From contig CALEYZ010000123.1 of assembly GCA_937928195.1 (NCBI GenBank), positions 1-14,066 on the forward strand: a stretch of DNA of 14,066 nt, given 5' to 3'. The stretch is from an uncultured Limnohabitans sp. Lineage in GTDB: Bacteria; Pseudomonadota; Gammaproteobacteria; Burkholderiales; Burkholderiaceae_C. Below the pieces are notes generated by a model. It saw nothing but the letters and a program-made list of their open reading frames with translations. It was not told the origin of the DNA and ran no database searches. A program made the position numbers and the translations under genes. Position 1 is the stretch's first letter. Each line of letters starts with the position of its first letter. Shown piece after piece: positions 1 to 6,601 of the stretch.

Positions 1-506
1 GTCAATCCCACCAAACCTGATTTGGCTGTGACCACATGCGGGCGGTTCATGGCACCCGTGTGCGCCGTCAAACCACCAATGTTGATGACGGCCCCCATGG
101 GCGATTGACGCAGCATCGGCAGCGCGGCTTGACTGCAATAAAACGCACCATCCAACACCACGGCCAAGGTATTGCGCCAATCTTCGACCGAGACTTGCTC
201 AATCGGCGCTTCGCGGCGAATGGCGGCATTGTTGACCACCACATCCAAACGGCCCCAGGTGCTTTGAATCAAGTCCATCATGCGTTGAACGCTCTGTCTG
301 TCGGTGACATCGGCCACGCACAACAAGGCGGGTGTGCCCATGGCCAACAGTTCATCGACCACCGCTTGACCTTCACTGACAGATGCCCGCACATTGATGG
401 CCAAAGCAAAACCTTGTTTGGCCAGGGTGTGCGCAATGGCGCGGCCAATGTTACGACCCGCCCCCGTGACCAAGGCCACTTTCTGATCAGGCTTCAGAGT
501 TTTCAT
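1..506 (-). CDS. SDR-family protein with degenerate catalytic tetrad, 3' end cut by window edge
   Basis: Partial short-chain dehydrogenase/reductase. About 168 residues are visible, reading left from the ATG at 506; the C-terminal third is outside the window. The Rossmann cofactor motif is intact: TGAGRNIG at residues 14-21, and VVNNAA with N92-N93 after beta-4. The catalytic positions are unusual. Where a classical SDR has Asn in the helix-4 stretch (after W110), I read V117. The Ser position (NIGGLTAHTG) is G145. The Tyr four residues before the Lys is V158 (HVVTAK, K162). Only Lys is retained. Family knowledge: SDRs reduce or oxidise carbonyl/hydroxyl groups with NAD(P)H; without Ser and Tyr the usual proton relay is missing, so this may be a divergent enzyme or a binding protein. 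It lies 37 nt downstream of the MmgE/PrpD gene at 544-1932 and is probably the next gene of that operon, with a GGAAA element before the ATG. The family assignment is firm; the reaction is unknown. Confidence 0.88.
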   Translation of the reverse strand, partial: MKTLKPDQKVALVTGAGRNIGRAIAHTLAKQGFALAINVRASVSEGQAVVDELLAMGTPALLCVADVTDRQSVQRMMDLIQSTWGRLDVVVNNAAIRREAPIEQVSVEDWRNTLAVVLDGAFYCSQAALPMLRQSPMGAVINIGGLTAHTGAMNRPHVVTAKSGLVGL

Positions 507-543
507 GTTTGTTTCCGATACTGCTCAATTCAAGGCGATGGGC

Positions 544-1932
544 TTACTTCACCGCCAAGCTGCTCAAGGACACAGTGCTGGCTTGGAACATGCCCTGTAC
601 TTGCGACAAGATACTTTGCGTTTGCTCGGCATCCAAACCACCAAATTTGCAATTGGCTTTGAACTTTTGCAACAGGTCTGCATCGGACATGGGATGGTCC
701 ACACCGCCTTTGAAGAAGCCCTGGCGCTGCTCTAACACTTGGCCGTTTTTCAGATGCACGCGCACATGGCCGGTGAACTGTTTGGGATAAGGGTTCTGAG
801 GGTCAACGATGTAACTCACCTTGGCGGCCAGCGCGCGAATGTCGGCACCTTGCACCACGTCTTCGGTATAGGCCTCTAGACCTGCATCGTCCAACATCAA
901 GCCGGCCGCGATGGCGTAAGGAATGCTGAATTTGGCCGCATACGCATTGGGCGGTGAATGCTTGAGTGACAAGGGCTCCCACAAGCGATGCACGATGCCT
1001 TCAGCAGTGTCACATTCGATGCGATCAATCTCGCTCAAGGCCACGTTTTGCTTGGCCAAATCTTGACGAATCAAGCGCGCACAATCAATGAACGGATGCG
1101 CCATGGTGCCGCAAGCGTAAGGCTTGAATGCAATGGTCGTCCAAATCCAAGACTGCCCAAAATCTTTCATCATGGCGTCAAAGTTGCCATCGGTGGTGTT
1201 GGCAAAACCATGGAACAAACCATGGTGGCCTTCAAACACAGTGGCAGGGCCTTTGAAGCCAGCTTGTGCCATGCGCACTGCGCGGTAAGCCGATTGCGCA
1301 GCCCATCCGGGGTGCATGCGTTTGGTCCAAGAACCATCGGCCAAATACTCAATGATGCCGCCCGCCATGCTGCCTGCAATGCCAAAGGCATTGACCAGCT
1401 GTTCTTCTGTCAAATTGAGCGCTGCCCCCAAACCCGCAACACCACCCATCACACCAAAAATGGCAGTGGGGTGGAAACCCGCTTTGTGCACACGCGTGGG
1501 CGCCACAGCACACAAACGGCACATCACTTCAACACCAATGGCCACACCACGCAGCAATTGCGCGCCCGACAAAGCGTGACGCTCCGCGGCAGCCAACAAA
1601 GCTGGCACGATGACCACGCCTGCATGCACAGGACCGCCTTCGTAAGTGTCGTCAAAGTCTTCACCGTGCGCCGCAATGCCGTTCACAAAGGCCGCGCCTT
1701 CTACACCGCACTTTTGCGAGAAACCAAACACCGTGCAATTGCCGTCTTGTTCAAACGAACTGAGCGCGGCTTTGACATAAGTCTCGTGACGCGCCGCAAT
1801 GCAGATGCCCGCCACATCCAAGATCAAACGCTGGCCGACTTGCTGGCCCAATGTTTCTGTTTCTGGATGTGCGCGAACGATGCCCGCCGCCAACTGTGCC
1901 GCAATCGTGGCTTTGTTTTTGTCAACTGTCAT
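544..1932 (-). CDS. MmgE/PrpD-family protein (paralogue 1)
   Basis: Complete 462-residue cytoplasmic protein of the MmgE/PrpD superfamily, whose members include 2-methylcitrate dehydratase, cis-aconitate decarboxylase and iminodisuccinate epimerase. Family signatures are visible in order: HGEDFDDT at 89-96 followed by H103, GFHPT with H154, SWTKRMHPG with K204 and H207, KPYACGTMAHPFID with H279, and KFSIPY ending in Y339. These match the positions that carry the active-site His/Lys/Tyr residues in characterised relatives such as cis-aconitate decarboxylase; the alignment was done by eye. Length is normal for the family. The ATG at 1932 lies 4 nt after the tctA stop, with an AAAGG ribosome site inside the end of tctA, so co-translation with the transporter is likely. 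Probable role: dehydration, decarboxylation or epimerisation of the carboxylate imported by TctABC. It is not assigned as true PrpD, because there is no prpB or prpC nearby. Confidence 0.93.
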   Translation of the reverse strand: MTVDKNKATIAAQLAAGIVRAHPETETLGQQVGQRLILDVAGICIAARHETYVKAALSSFEQDGNCTVFGFSQKCGVEGAAFVNGIAAHGEDFDDTYEGGPVHAGVVIVPALLAAAERHALSGAQLLRGVAIGVEVMCRLCAVAPTRVHKAGFHPTAIFGVMGGVAGLGAALNLTEEQLVNAFGIAGSMAGGIIEYLADGSWTKRMHPGWAAQSAYRAVRMAQAGFKGPATVFEGHHGLFHGFANTTDGNFDAMMKDFGQSWIWTTIAFKPYACGTMAHPFIDCARLIRQDLAKQNVALSEIDRIECDTAEGIVHRLWEPLSLKHSPPNAYAAKFSIPYAIAAGLMLDDAGLEAYTEDVVQGADIRALAAKVSYIVDPQNPYPKQFTGHVRVHLKNGQVLEQRQGFFKGGVDHPMSDADLLQKFKANCKFGGLDAEQTQSILSQVQGMFQASTVSLSSLAVK

Positions 1933-1936
1933 TTGA

Positions 1937-3421
1937 TTAGCCTTTGGCCTGTTTTCTGTCTGTGAATTCTTGCCATGCGGTGTACAAGGTCAGCACCAAG
2001 GCCAAACCGAGCAAGCCTGCCGACACGGGATCGGTGATGAAGATGCTGTGCTCTCCACCAGAGATGAGCAGGCTGCGGCGGTAGTTGGACTCCACCAAAT
2101 AACCCAGCACCAAACCCAACACCAAAGGCAACACAGGCAGGCGCAACAAGCGCAGCACATAACCCAACACACCGATGCCTAACACCAAGCCGCATTCAAA
2201 AATACTTTGGTGAATTGCAAACACGCCCGACATCACCAAGGCCAAAATGAATGCAATCAAATAAGGCTTGGGTCGGTTCACCAACCACATGCAAGGCGAC
2301 AAGATCACCAGGCCGATCAAGAGCATGGCGATGTTGGCGATGAACAAACCGCCGTACAAACCGTAAACCACTTCGGGTGCCTTTTGAAACAGCATCGGAC
2401 CAGGCTGCAAGCCGTGAATCAGAAAACCGCCCAACAAAATTGCTGCCGAGTTAGAACCCGGAATGCCCAAGCTGAGCAATGGCACCAAGGCTGTGGCGGT
2501 CACCACATTGTTGGCTGACTCGGGTGCAGCCACACCTTCCGGTGAGCCTTTGCCAAATTCTTCAGGGTGTTTGGACCAACGTTTGGCTTCCGAGTACGCC
2601 ATGAAGGCGGCAATGGTGCCACCCGCGCCAGGCGTCACGCCCTCCACGGTGCCAATGGCTGCGCCAATCGCTTGCGGTTTGAAAAGACGCTTGGTCATGG
2701 CCCAGTTGGGCAACTTGAGTTTGGTCGATGCATTGCCACCATTGGCCCAAGCAGGCTCGCCAATTTGCACCAGCATTTCTGTCACAGCAAACAAGCCCAC
2801 CATGATCAGGATGGGCTTCACGCCGTCCAACAAATCTTCAGAACCAAAGGTGAAGCGTTGCACACCCGACACCGGATCACTGCCGATGAAAGCAATCATC
2901 AAGCCGATGCACGCAGCAATCAAGCCGCGCATCAAAGAGCCGCCCGATAATCCCGCAATCACAGACAGTCCTAAGACGCCTAAAGAAAAATAAGCGGCGG
3001 GCGTAAATGCCAAGGCCACTTTGGCCAAACTCTCGGTGCACAAAACCAGCACCAGCAAACCAAACAAGCCACCCACCAAACCCGACATCAAAGAGATGCC
3101 CAAAGCTTCGCCTGCGCGACCTTGTTTGGCCATTTCGTAACCATCAATGACTGTGGCAGAGGCTGAATTGGTGCCCGGTGTGCGAATCAAAATGGCAGGG
3201 ATCGACCCCCCGTATTCAGCGCCTACATAAACGCTGGCCAGCAGCACCAAGGCATTGGTCGCTTCCATGCCGACGGTAAACGGCAACAACAAGGCCATGG
3301 CAATCGAGGGCGAAATACCTGGCAATGCACCGCCAAAAATACCCCACAACACGCCTGCAAACGCAGACAAAATGATCCAACCGGAAGCCAGGTTGGACAT
3401 CGCTGTCAAAAAACTGTCCAT
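1937..3421 (-). CDS. tctA: Tripartite tricarboxylate transporter large permease subunit (TctA family)
   Basis: Polytopic inner-membrane protein of 494 residues, the large membrane subunit of a tripartite tricarboxylate transporter (TTT). It moves a carboxylate delivered by the periplasmic TctC-like protein, driven by an ion gradient. The two family signature blocks are present: GGALPGISPSIAMALLLPFT at 30-49 with YVGAEYGGSIPAILIRTPGT at 65-84, and the pseudo-repeated GVTPGAGGTIAAFMAY from 261 with KGSPEGVAAPESANN at 291-305 and LSLGIPGSNSAAILLGG at 317-332. About a dozen hydrophobic segments run the length of the protein. I chose the ATG at 3421, two bases after the tctB stop and preceded by GGGGAA. 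The in-frame GTG at 3448 would overlap tctB and adds a non-family N-terminus. The substrate is not predictable: the TctA name reflects the family, not proven citrate transport. Confidence 0.95.
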   Translation of the reverse strand: MDSFLTAMSNLASGWIILSAFAGVLWGIFGGALPGISPSIAMALLLPFTVGMEATNALVLLASVYVGAEYGGSIPAILIRTPGTNSASATVIDGYEMAKQGRAGEALGISLMSGLVGGLFGLLVLVLCTESLAKVALAFTPAAYFSLGVLGLSVIAGLSGGSLMRGLIAACIGLMIAFIGSDPVSGVQRFTFGSEDLLDGVKPILIMVGLFAVTEMLVQIGEPAWANGGNASTKLKLPNWAMTKRLFKPQAIGAAIGTVEGVTPGAGGTIAAFMAYSEAKRWSKHPEEFGKGSPEGVAAPESANNVVTATALVPLLSLGIPGSNSAAILLGGFLIHGLQPGPMLFQKAPEVVYGLYGGLFIANIAMLLIGLVILSPCMWLVNRPKPYLIAFILALVMSGVFAIHQSIFECGLVLGIGVLGYVLRLLRLPVLPLVLGLVLGYLVESNYRRSLLISGGEHSIFITDPVSAGLLGLALVLTLYTAWQEFTDRKQAKG

Positions 3422-3423
3422 GC

Positions 3424-3918
3424 TTATTTCCCCAACCACATAGGCCACAGGCCGACGGGCAATCTAATTTCCAACGTCCAATCGAAGACAAACCACAGAA
3501 CGGGTCCTGCCAAAACTGCGCACAACACCAAAGAGGTGTATCGCCTTGCGCCAGCAAACCATGCGGCGGCACCGACCAACAAGCCAACCGACAAGACGTA
3601 ACCCAAAATGGGCAACAAGAAAACATAGGCCGCCAAAATCAACAGCAAGCCCAGCGCCATGGCATGCGGATGTTGACTGCCACCTTCGCTTGGCTCTTCT
3701 TCTGTCTCATTCAACATGCTTGCTTTGGATTTGAAAGACTTCACAAACAGAAACAGTGAAGCAATCAACAGCACCACACCCACGCCGGTGGGCACACCAG
3801 AAGCACCGACGGCATCGGCCAACAAACTGTCTTCAATCGATTGCGCCGTTGCGATGTAACTGGCCGCCAGCAGCATGCCAAGTCCGCCAGAGATACGGTC
3901 TACCAATGCGTCATTCAT
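3424..3918 (-). CDS. tctB: Tripartite tricarboxylate transporter small permease subunit (TctB family)
   Basis: Small membrane subunit of the TTT importer, 164 residues. Sequence in this family is poorly conserved; the assignment rests on hydrophobic profile, length and position between tctC and tctA. Hydrophobic segments lie at about 10-25, 45-59, 86-102, 104-122 and 128-146. A charged, acidic linker between segments two and three contains ETEEEPSEGG near 71-80, a typical cytoplasmic-loop feature of the family. The start ATG at 3918 overlaps the tctC stop in an ATGA arrangement, implying translational coupling. The stop lies 2 nt before the tctA start. The gene order tctC-tctB-tctA is the classic one. 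Confidence 0.92.
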   Translation of the reverse strand: MNDALVDRISGGLGMLLAASYIATAQSIEDSLLADAVGASGVPTGVGVVLLIASLFLFVKSFKSKASMLNETEEEPSEGGSQHPHAMALGLLLILAAYVFLLPILGYVLSVGLLVGAAAWFAGARRYTSLVLCAVLAGPVLWFVFDWTLEIRLPVGLWPMWLGK

Positions 3919-4904
3919 TTGAGCAATCCCATCTCTTTGAATGAAGCCGCGGTTTCAGCCGCCACATCGGCAGTGAACTTGCGCGCGGCTTCGCGGCCCA
4001 ACAACATGGGGGTCAAATTGTCTTTGGTGTACTCGGCTTTGTAGGCTGGTGACTCCAACACTTTGCGCACGCCATCTTCCCAAGCTTTGGCCACACTGTC
4101 GGGCACCCCCTTGGGGCTGGCAATGCCACGGAATTTGCGAATGACGACGTCATAGCCCTGCTCTTTGGCAGTTGGCAACTGAGGCAAACCCGTCAAACGT
4201 TTTTCGGACAAAGTGGCCAACAAACGCACCTTGCCAGCTTCCAACTGTCCTTGCAGCTCTTGCATCTCACCAATGCCGATGTCGTACGTGCCATTGAGTA
4301 CGCCGATCATCATGTCACCACCGCCCTCGTGACTCACGATGGGTACTTTGACATTGGCCGCACGCGCCAACTTCTCCATGCCAATTCGTTCCAACGAAGC
4401 TGGATTGGCTGCACCCCAACGTGACTTGCCAGGATTGGCTTTGGCAAAAGCCATCACATCTTGCAAAGATTTATAAGGGGAGTCGGCACGGGTGAACACC
4501 ACTTCTGGATCGATGAAGACGATCAACATCGGATCCAAACCGTCATAACCCACACTGGGTTTTGATAGCAAGGTGGTTTGAATGTAGGTCGGTGTGGTGC
4601 CATAAAAGGTAGCGCCATCAGGTGCCGCCTTGGCCACATGTGCCAACGCTTTGGCACCACTGCCGCCGCGAATGTTTTCCACTGCAAAATTGGTTTTCAT
4701 CACACCGCTTAAGTGCTTGCTCAAATCGCGCAAAAACACATCGGTGCCACCACCTGGACTGGAATGGGTTACCAAGGTCACACGGCTAACAGGATAGGGC
4801 GCAGGCGCAGCACCGGCTGCGGCGTTTTGCGCCATCACAGGGGACAGGCTCCAGCATGCCATCGACAATGCCAAAGCCGCTTTCAAACCAACAATGCGTT
4901 TCAT
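3915..4904 (-). CDS. tctC: Bug/TctC-family periplasmic solute-binding protein of the TTT transporter
   Basis: Extracytoplasmic receptor of 329 residues that captures the substrate and hands it to TctAB. The N-terminus is a clear Sec signal peptide: positive MKRIVGLK, a hydrophobic stretch, then VMA-Q with likely cleavage after A25. The mature protein opens with the Bug hallmark VTLVTHSSPGGGTDVFLR (about 35-52). The usual later elements follow: a GGSGAKALAHVAKAAPDG segment, an AKANPGK strand-turn, and GVLNGTYDIGIGE with EAGKVRLLATLSEKR toward the C-terminal domain. I chose the ATG at 4904 because it starts the signal peptide and has GGAG about 7 nt upstream. A longer in-frame reading from a TTG at 5039 would overlap the upstream gene and bury the signal peptide. 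Ligand specificity cannot be read from the sequence; Bug proteins bind varied di- and tricarboxylates, amino acids and aromatic acids. Confidence 0.95.
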   Translation of the reverse strand: MKRIVGLKAALALSMACWSLSPVMAQNAAAGAAPAPYPVSRVTLVTHSSPGGGTDVFLRDLSKHLSGVMKTNFAVENIRGGSGAKALAHVAKAAPDGATFYGTTPTYIQTTLLSKPSVGYDGLDPMLIVFIDPEVVFTRADSPYKSLQDVMAFAKANPGKSRWGAANPASLERIGMEKLARAANVKVPIVSHEGGGDMMIGVLNGTYDIGIGEMQELQGQLEAGKVRLLATLSEKRLTGLPQLPTAKEQGYDVVIRKFRGIASPKGVPDSVAKAWEDGVRKVLESPAYKAEYTKDNLTPMLLGREAARKFTADVAAETAASFKEMGLLK

Positions 4905-4922
4905 GTGTGTCTCCGTTTTGCG

Positions 4923-4955
4923 AAAAAAAATCCCGAGGTCTGCACCATCGGGATT
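4923..4955 (-). terminator. Intrinsic terminator between the upstream PrpD gene and tctC
   Basis: Reading on the minus strand, AATCCCGA (4955-4948) pairs perfectly with TCGGGATT (4936-4929) around an 11-nt loop and runs into an eight-base T tract (4930-4923). This is the form of a Rho-independent terminator. It lies 15 nt after the stop of the 4970-6346 gene, and its T tract ends only 18 nt before the tctC ATG. It should end or reduce transcription entering tctCBA from upstream. On the plus strand it lacks a T tract. Confidence 0.82.
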
Positions 4956-4969
4956 GGGGGTTTGCCTGC

Positions 4970-6346
4970 TTACTGGGTCAAGCTCTTGAGCAAGGCTTTC
5001 AAATCTTTTTGGGCTGCCAAGCTCATGCACAAATTCCAAGCTTCTTCTGTTTTAGCCGCACCCAAGATCGGTGCGCTTTGGTCAACAAACTTGGCCTTGA
5101 GTTGTTCGTTGCTCATGGGTTTTTCTAAACTGCCAATGGCGCGCTCAATGTAGATGTGATGCGTTTGGCCGTCAGTGGTTTCCAAGGTCACGTCCACAGA
5201 AGCTTCGTGAATGCTGCGGTCCACAATCAATTCCACTTTGTCGCGCACGCCAATCACCAAAGGTGAGCGCACCACGTCGTCGGCATACTCATGCTCGCCA
5301 GCGCGGCCATAAATGAGGGCCACTGCGCATGAATGGAACACACTGAATTTGGCCAACAAACCATCGGTCGGTGTTTTCTTGCCGGTGAGTTCTTGCACCA
5401 AAGGGTGTGCCTTCAAAGTCACCTTGGCCACTTGCTCGGGCTTCAAGTTGTGCTTCTCACGCAGTTGCACACACGCGTCAATGGCGGGGTGAATCACAAT
5501 GCCGCAAGCAAATGGCTTGTAGGTATTGAGTTCAATTTCCCAAGACGTGCCCAGGTTCTCTGTGATTTCTTTCCAGTCGGTTTTGTCAGAGAACACTTGC
5601 ATCAAGCCGCGTGGTGCTTCCAGCGCGCGAGGCGAAGCGGTGTAACCGTGCTTGGCCATCAAGGCCGACATCAAGCCCACTTTAGCGGCGCCACCGGGAT
5701 GGAAAGGCTTGGTCATGGTGCCAAACTGTTCGCGCAGGCCCACAGGTTGCGAGGCTGCAATGCCCAAGGCCATTTGCGTTTGCTTGGCATTCAAACCGAG
5801 CAAGCGCGAACAAGCTGCCGCACTGCCCAACATGCCCGTGGAGCCGGTGATGTGCCAGCCGCGGTCGTAGTGATTGGGGTACACGGCATTGCCCACGCGG
5901 CAAGACACTTCCACGCCAATCACCAAGGCATCAATCAATTGACGACCCGTTGAACCCAGGTGCTCGCCCAAGGCCAAGATGGCAGAAGCCACAGGACCTG
6001 CAGGGTGAATGATGGTTTTCAAATGGGTGTCGTCAAAGTCAAAGGTGTGCGAGCTAATGCCATTGAGCAAAGCGGCATTGGCCATGTCAACGCGATCGCT
6101 ACGGCCCAAAACAGATGCTTGCGCAGAAGGGGCCAACTCTTTCACGGCGCCCAAAGCTGCCTCAATGGTTTCATGGGTGCTTGGGCCTACAGCGCAACCA
6201 GCCCAGTTGGCAAAGGTGCGGTGGGCTTGCGCTTCGACAGCGTCAGACCAGCCCTTGGAGGGATGCGTGGCCACAAATTCGGCCAACAGTTGGGTAATGG
6301 CAGGGGCGTTGGCGTCGGCAACGACGGTCGTATTGCGTGCGGTCAT
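4970..6346 (-). CDS. MmgE/PrpD-family protein (paralogue 2)
   Basis: A second MmgE/PrpD-superfamily protein, 458 residues from the ATG at 6346, clearly diverged from the one at 544-1932. Visible family elements: HTFDFDDT at 100-107 then H114-P115, GWH with H165, TMTKPFHPGG with K213 and H216, KPFACGIVIHPAID with H286, and AKFSVFH with H338. At the last position paralogue 1 has Tyr instead of His, so the two belong to different subfamilies and may act on different substrates or steps. Start choice: the reading frame extends to a TTG at 6385, but a good -10 box (6397-6402) would start RNA at about 6390, leaving no leader for that TTG. The ATG at 6346 is therefore preferred; its ribosome site is weak. 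It is the first gene of the leftward block, separated from tctC by a terminator. The exact reaction is unknown: dehydratase, decarboxylase or epimerase. Confidence 0.92.
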   Translation of the reverse strand: MTARNTTVVADANAPAITQLLAEFVATHPSKGWSDAVEAQAHRTFANWAGCAVGPSTHETIEAALGAVKELAPSAQASVLGRSDRVDMANAALLNGISSHTFDFDDTHLKTIIHPAGPVASAILALGEHLGSTGRQLIDALVIGVEVSCRVGNAVYPNHYDRGWHITGSTGMLGSAAACSRLLGLNAKQTQMALGIAASQPVGLREQFGTMTKPFHPGGAAKVGLMSALMAKHGYTASPRALEAPRGLMQVFSDKTDWKEITENLGTSWEIELNTYKPFACGIVIHPAIDACVQLREKHNLKPEQVAKVTLKAHPLVQELTGKKTPTDGLLAKFSVFHSCAVALIYGRAGEHEYADDVVRSPLVIGVRDKVELIVDRSIHEASVDVTLETTDGQTHHIYIERAIGSLEKPMSNEQLKAKFVDQSAPILGAAKTEEAWNLCMSLAAQKDLKALLKSLTQ

Positions 6347-6396
6347 GTCAGAAAAGGGCTTTTCGCCTCTGTAAATTGAAATCAAATGAAGCGCCG

Positions 6397-6402
6397 ATCA
6401 TA
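6397..6402 (-). promoter_or_regulatory. Putative -10 box for the PrpD/TTT block
   Basis: TATGAT on the minus strand matches the sigma-70 consensus TATAAT at five of six positions. The -35 region is weak: TTGTCT lies 21 nt upstream, too far for a strong promoter, so activation by a regulator is plausible. Transcription would start near 6390, giving a leader of about 44 nt before the ATG at 6346. Confidence 0.4.
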
Positions 6403-6429
6403 GGGGAATCGCAGCTTTTTCGCAGACAA

Positions 6430-6442
6430 GCTCACACTGAGC
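6430..6442. repeat. Inverted repeat GCTCA-CAC-TGAGC upstream of the putative promoter
   Basis: GCTCA and TGAGC form a perfect 5-bp inverted repeat around a 3-nt centre, at about -40 to -52 relative to the predicted leftward transcription start. This is a typical place for an activator-binding site. It could be chance; the regulator is not in the window. Confidence 0.35.
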
Positions 6443-6463
6443 AAGGTCAAAATCGCTGAATAA

Positions 6464-6499
6464 GCGAGAAGACGCTGGAGTTTTCCTCACACTTCTCGC
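6464..6499. repeat. 8-bp inverted repeat GCGAGAAG/CTTCTCGC
   Basis: GCGAGAAG at 6464-6471 and CTTCTCGC at 6492-6499 are perfect inverted copies separated by 20 nt. There is no T tract, so it is not a terminator. Half-site centres about 28 nt apart could fit a dimeric regulator contacting well-separated half sites. Function is inferred only from symmetry and location. Confidence 0.45.
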
Positions 6500-6507
6500 G
6501 CATCGCC

Positions 6508-6522
6508 TGTGGCGCTGCCACA
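6508..6522. repeat. Hairpin-forming inverted repeat TGTGGC-GCT-GCCACA
   Basis: Perfect 6-bp stem with a 3-nt loop in the divergent region, about 80 nt before the first ATG of the desaturase. No T tract follows on either strand. It may be an operator or a leader hairpin of the desaturase transcript; neither is demonstrated. Confidence 0.35.
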
Positions 6523-6601
6523 CGCGCCGGTTCCGACGACTCATTGACCCACATCAGTCACAGGAAAAGCCTCTGGGTTTAGACTCGGGGTATCTCTTCT
6601 G

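Larger units (their letters stand above)
6347..6601. promoter_or_regulatory. Divergent intergenic control region
   Basis: A 255-nt non-coding stretch between the leftward PrpD/TTT block and the rightward desaturase. It contains a -10 box for the leftward gene, a tandem TCGCAG repeat (6409-6414 and 6420-6425, 11-nt period), and three short inverted repeats listed separately. I found no convincing sigma-70 promoter pair for the desaturase: TTGACC at 6544-6549 has no good -10 at the right distance. No small ORF with a ribosome site and no RNA gene is apparent. Confidence 0.6.

Noticed and set aside
36..662. Plus-strand open frame of 208 codons over the SDR and the end of the PrpD gene
   Set aside because: The minus strand encodes a convincing SDR with cofactor motifs; the plus-strand translation has no domain features.
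544..1932. Assigning this gene as prpD of the methylcitrate cycle
   Set aside because: No prpB, prpC or acnD nearby, and the superfamily has several reactions; a family-level name is all the sequence supports.
988..1965. Long plus-strand open frame (325 codons) opposite the MmgE/PrpD gene
   Set aside because: It is antisense to a clear family member with all motifs, has no recognisable domain and is rich in His/Arg/Cys, as expected for a shadow frame.
4905..5039. N-terminal extension of TctC from a TTG at 5039
   Set aside because: It would bury the signal peptide, cross a terminator and overlap the upstream gene by 70 nt; the ATG at 4904 has a ribosome site.
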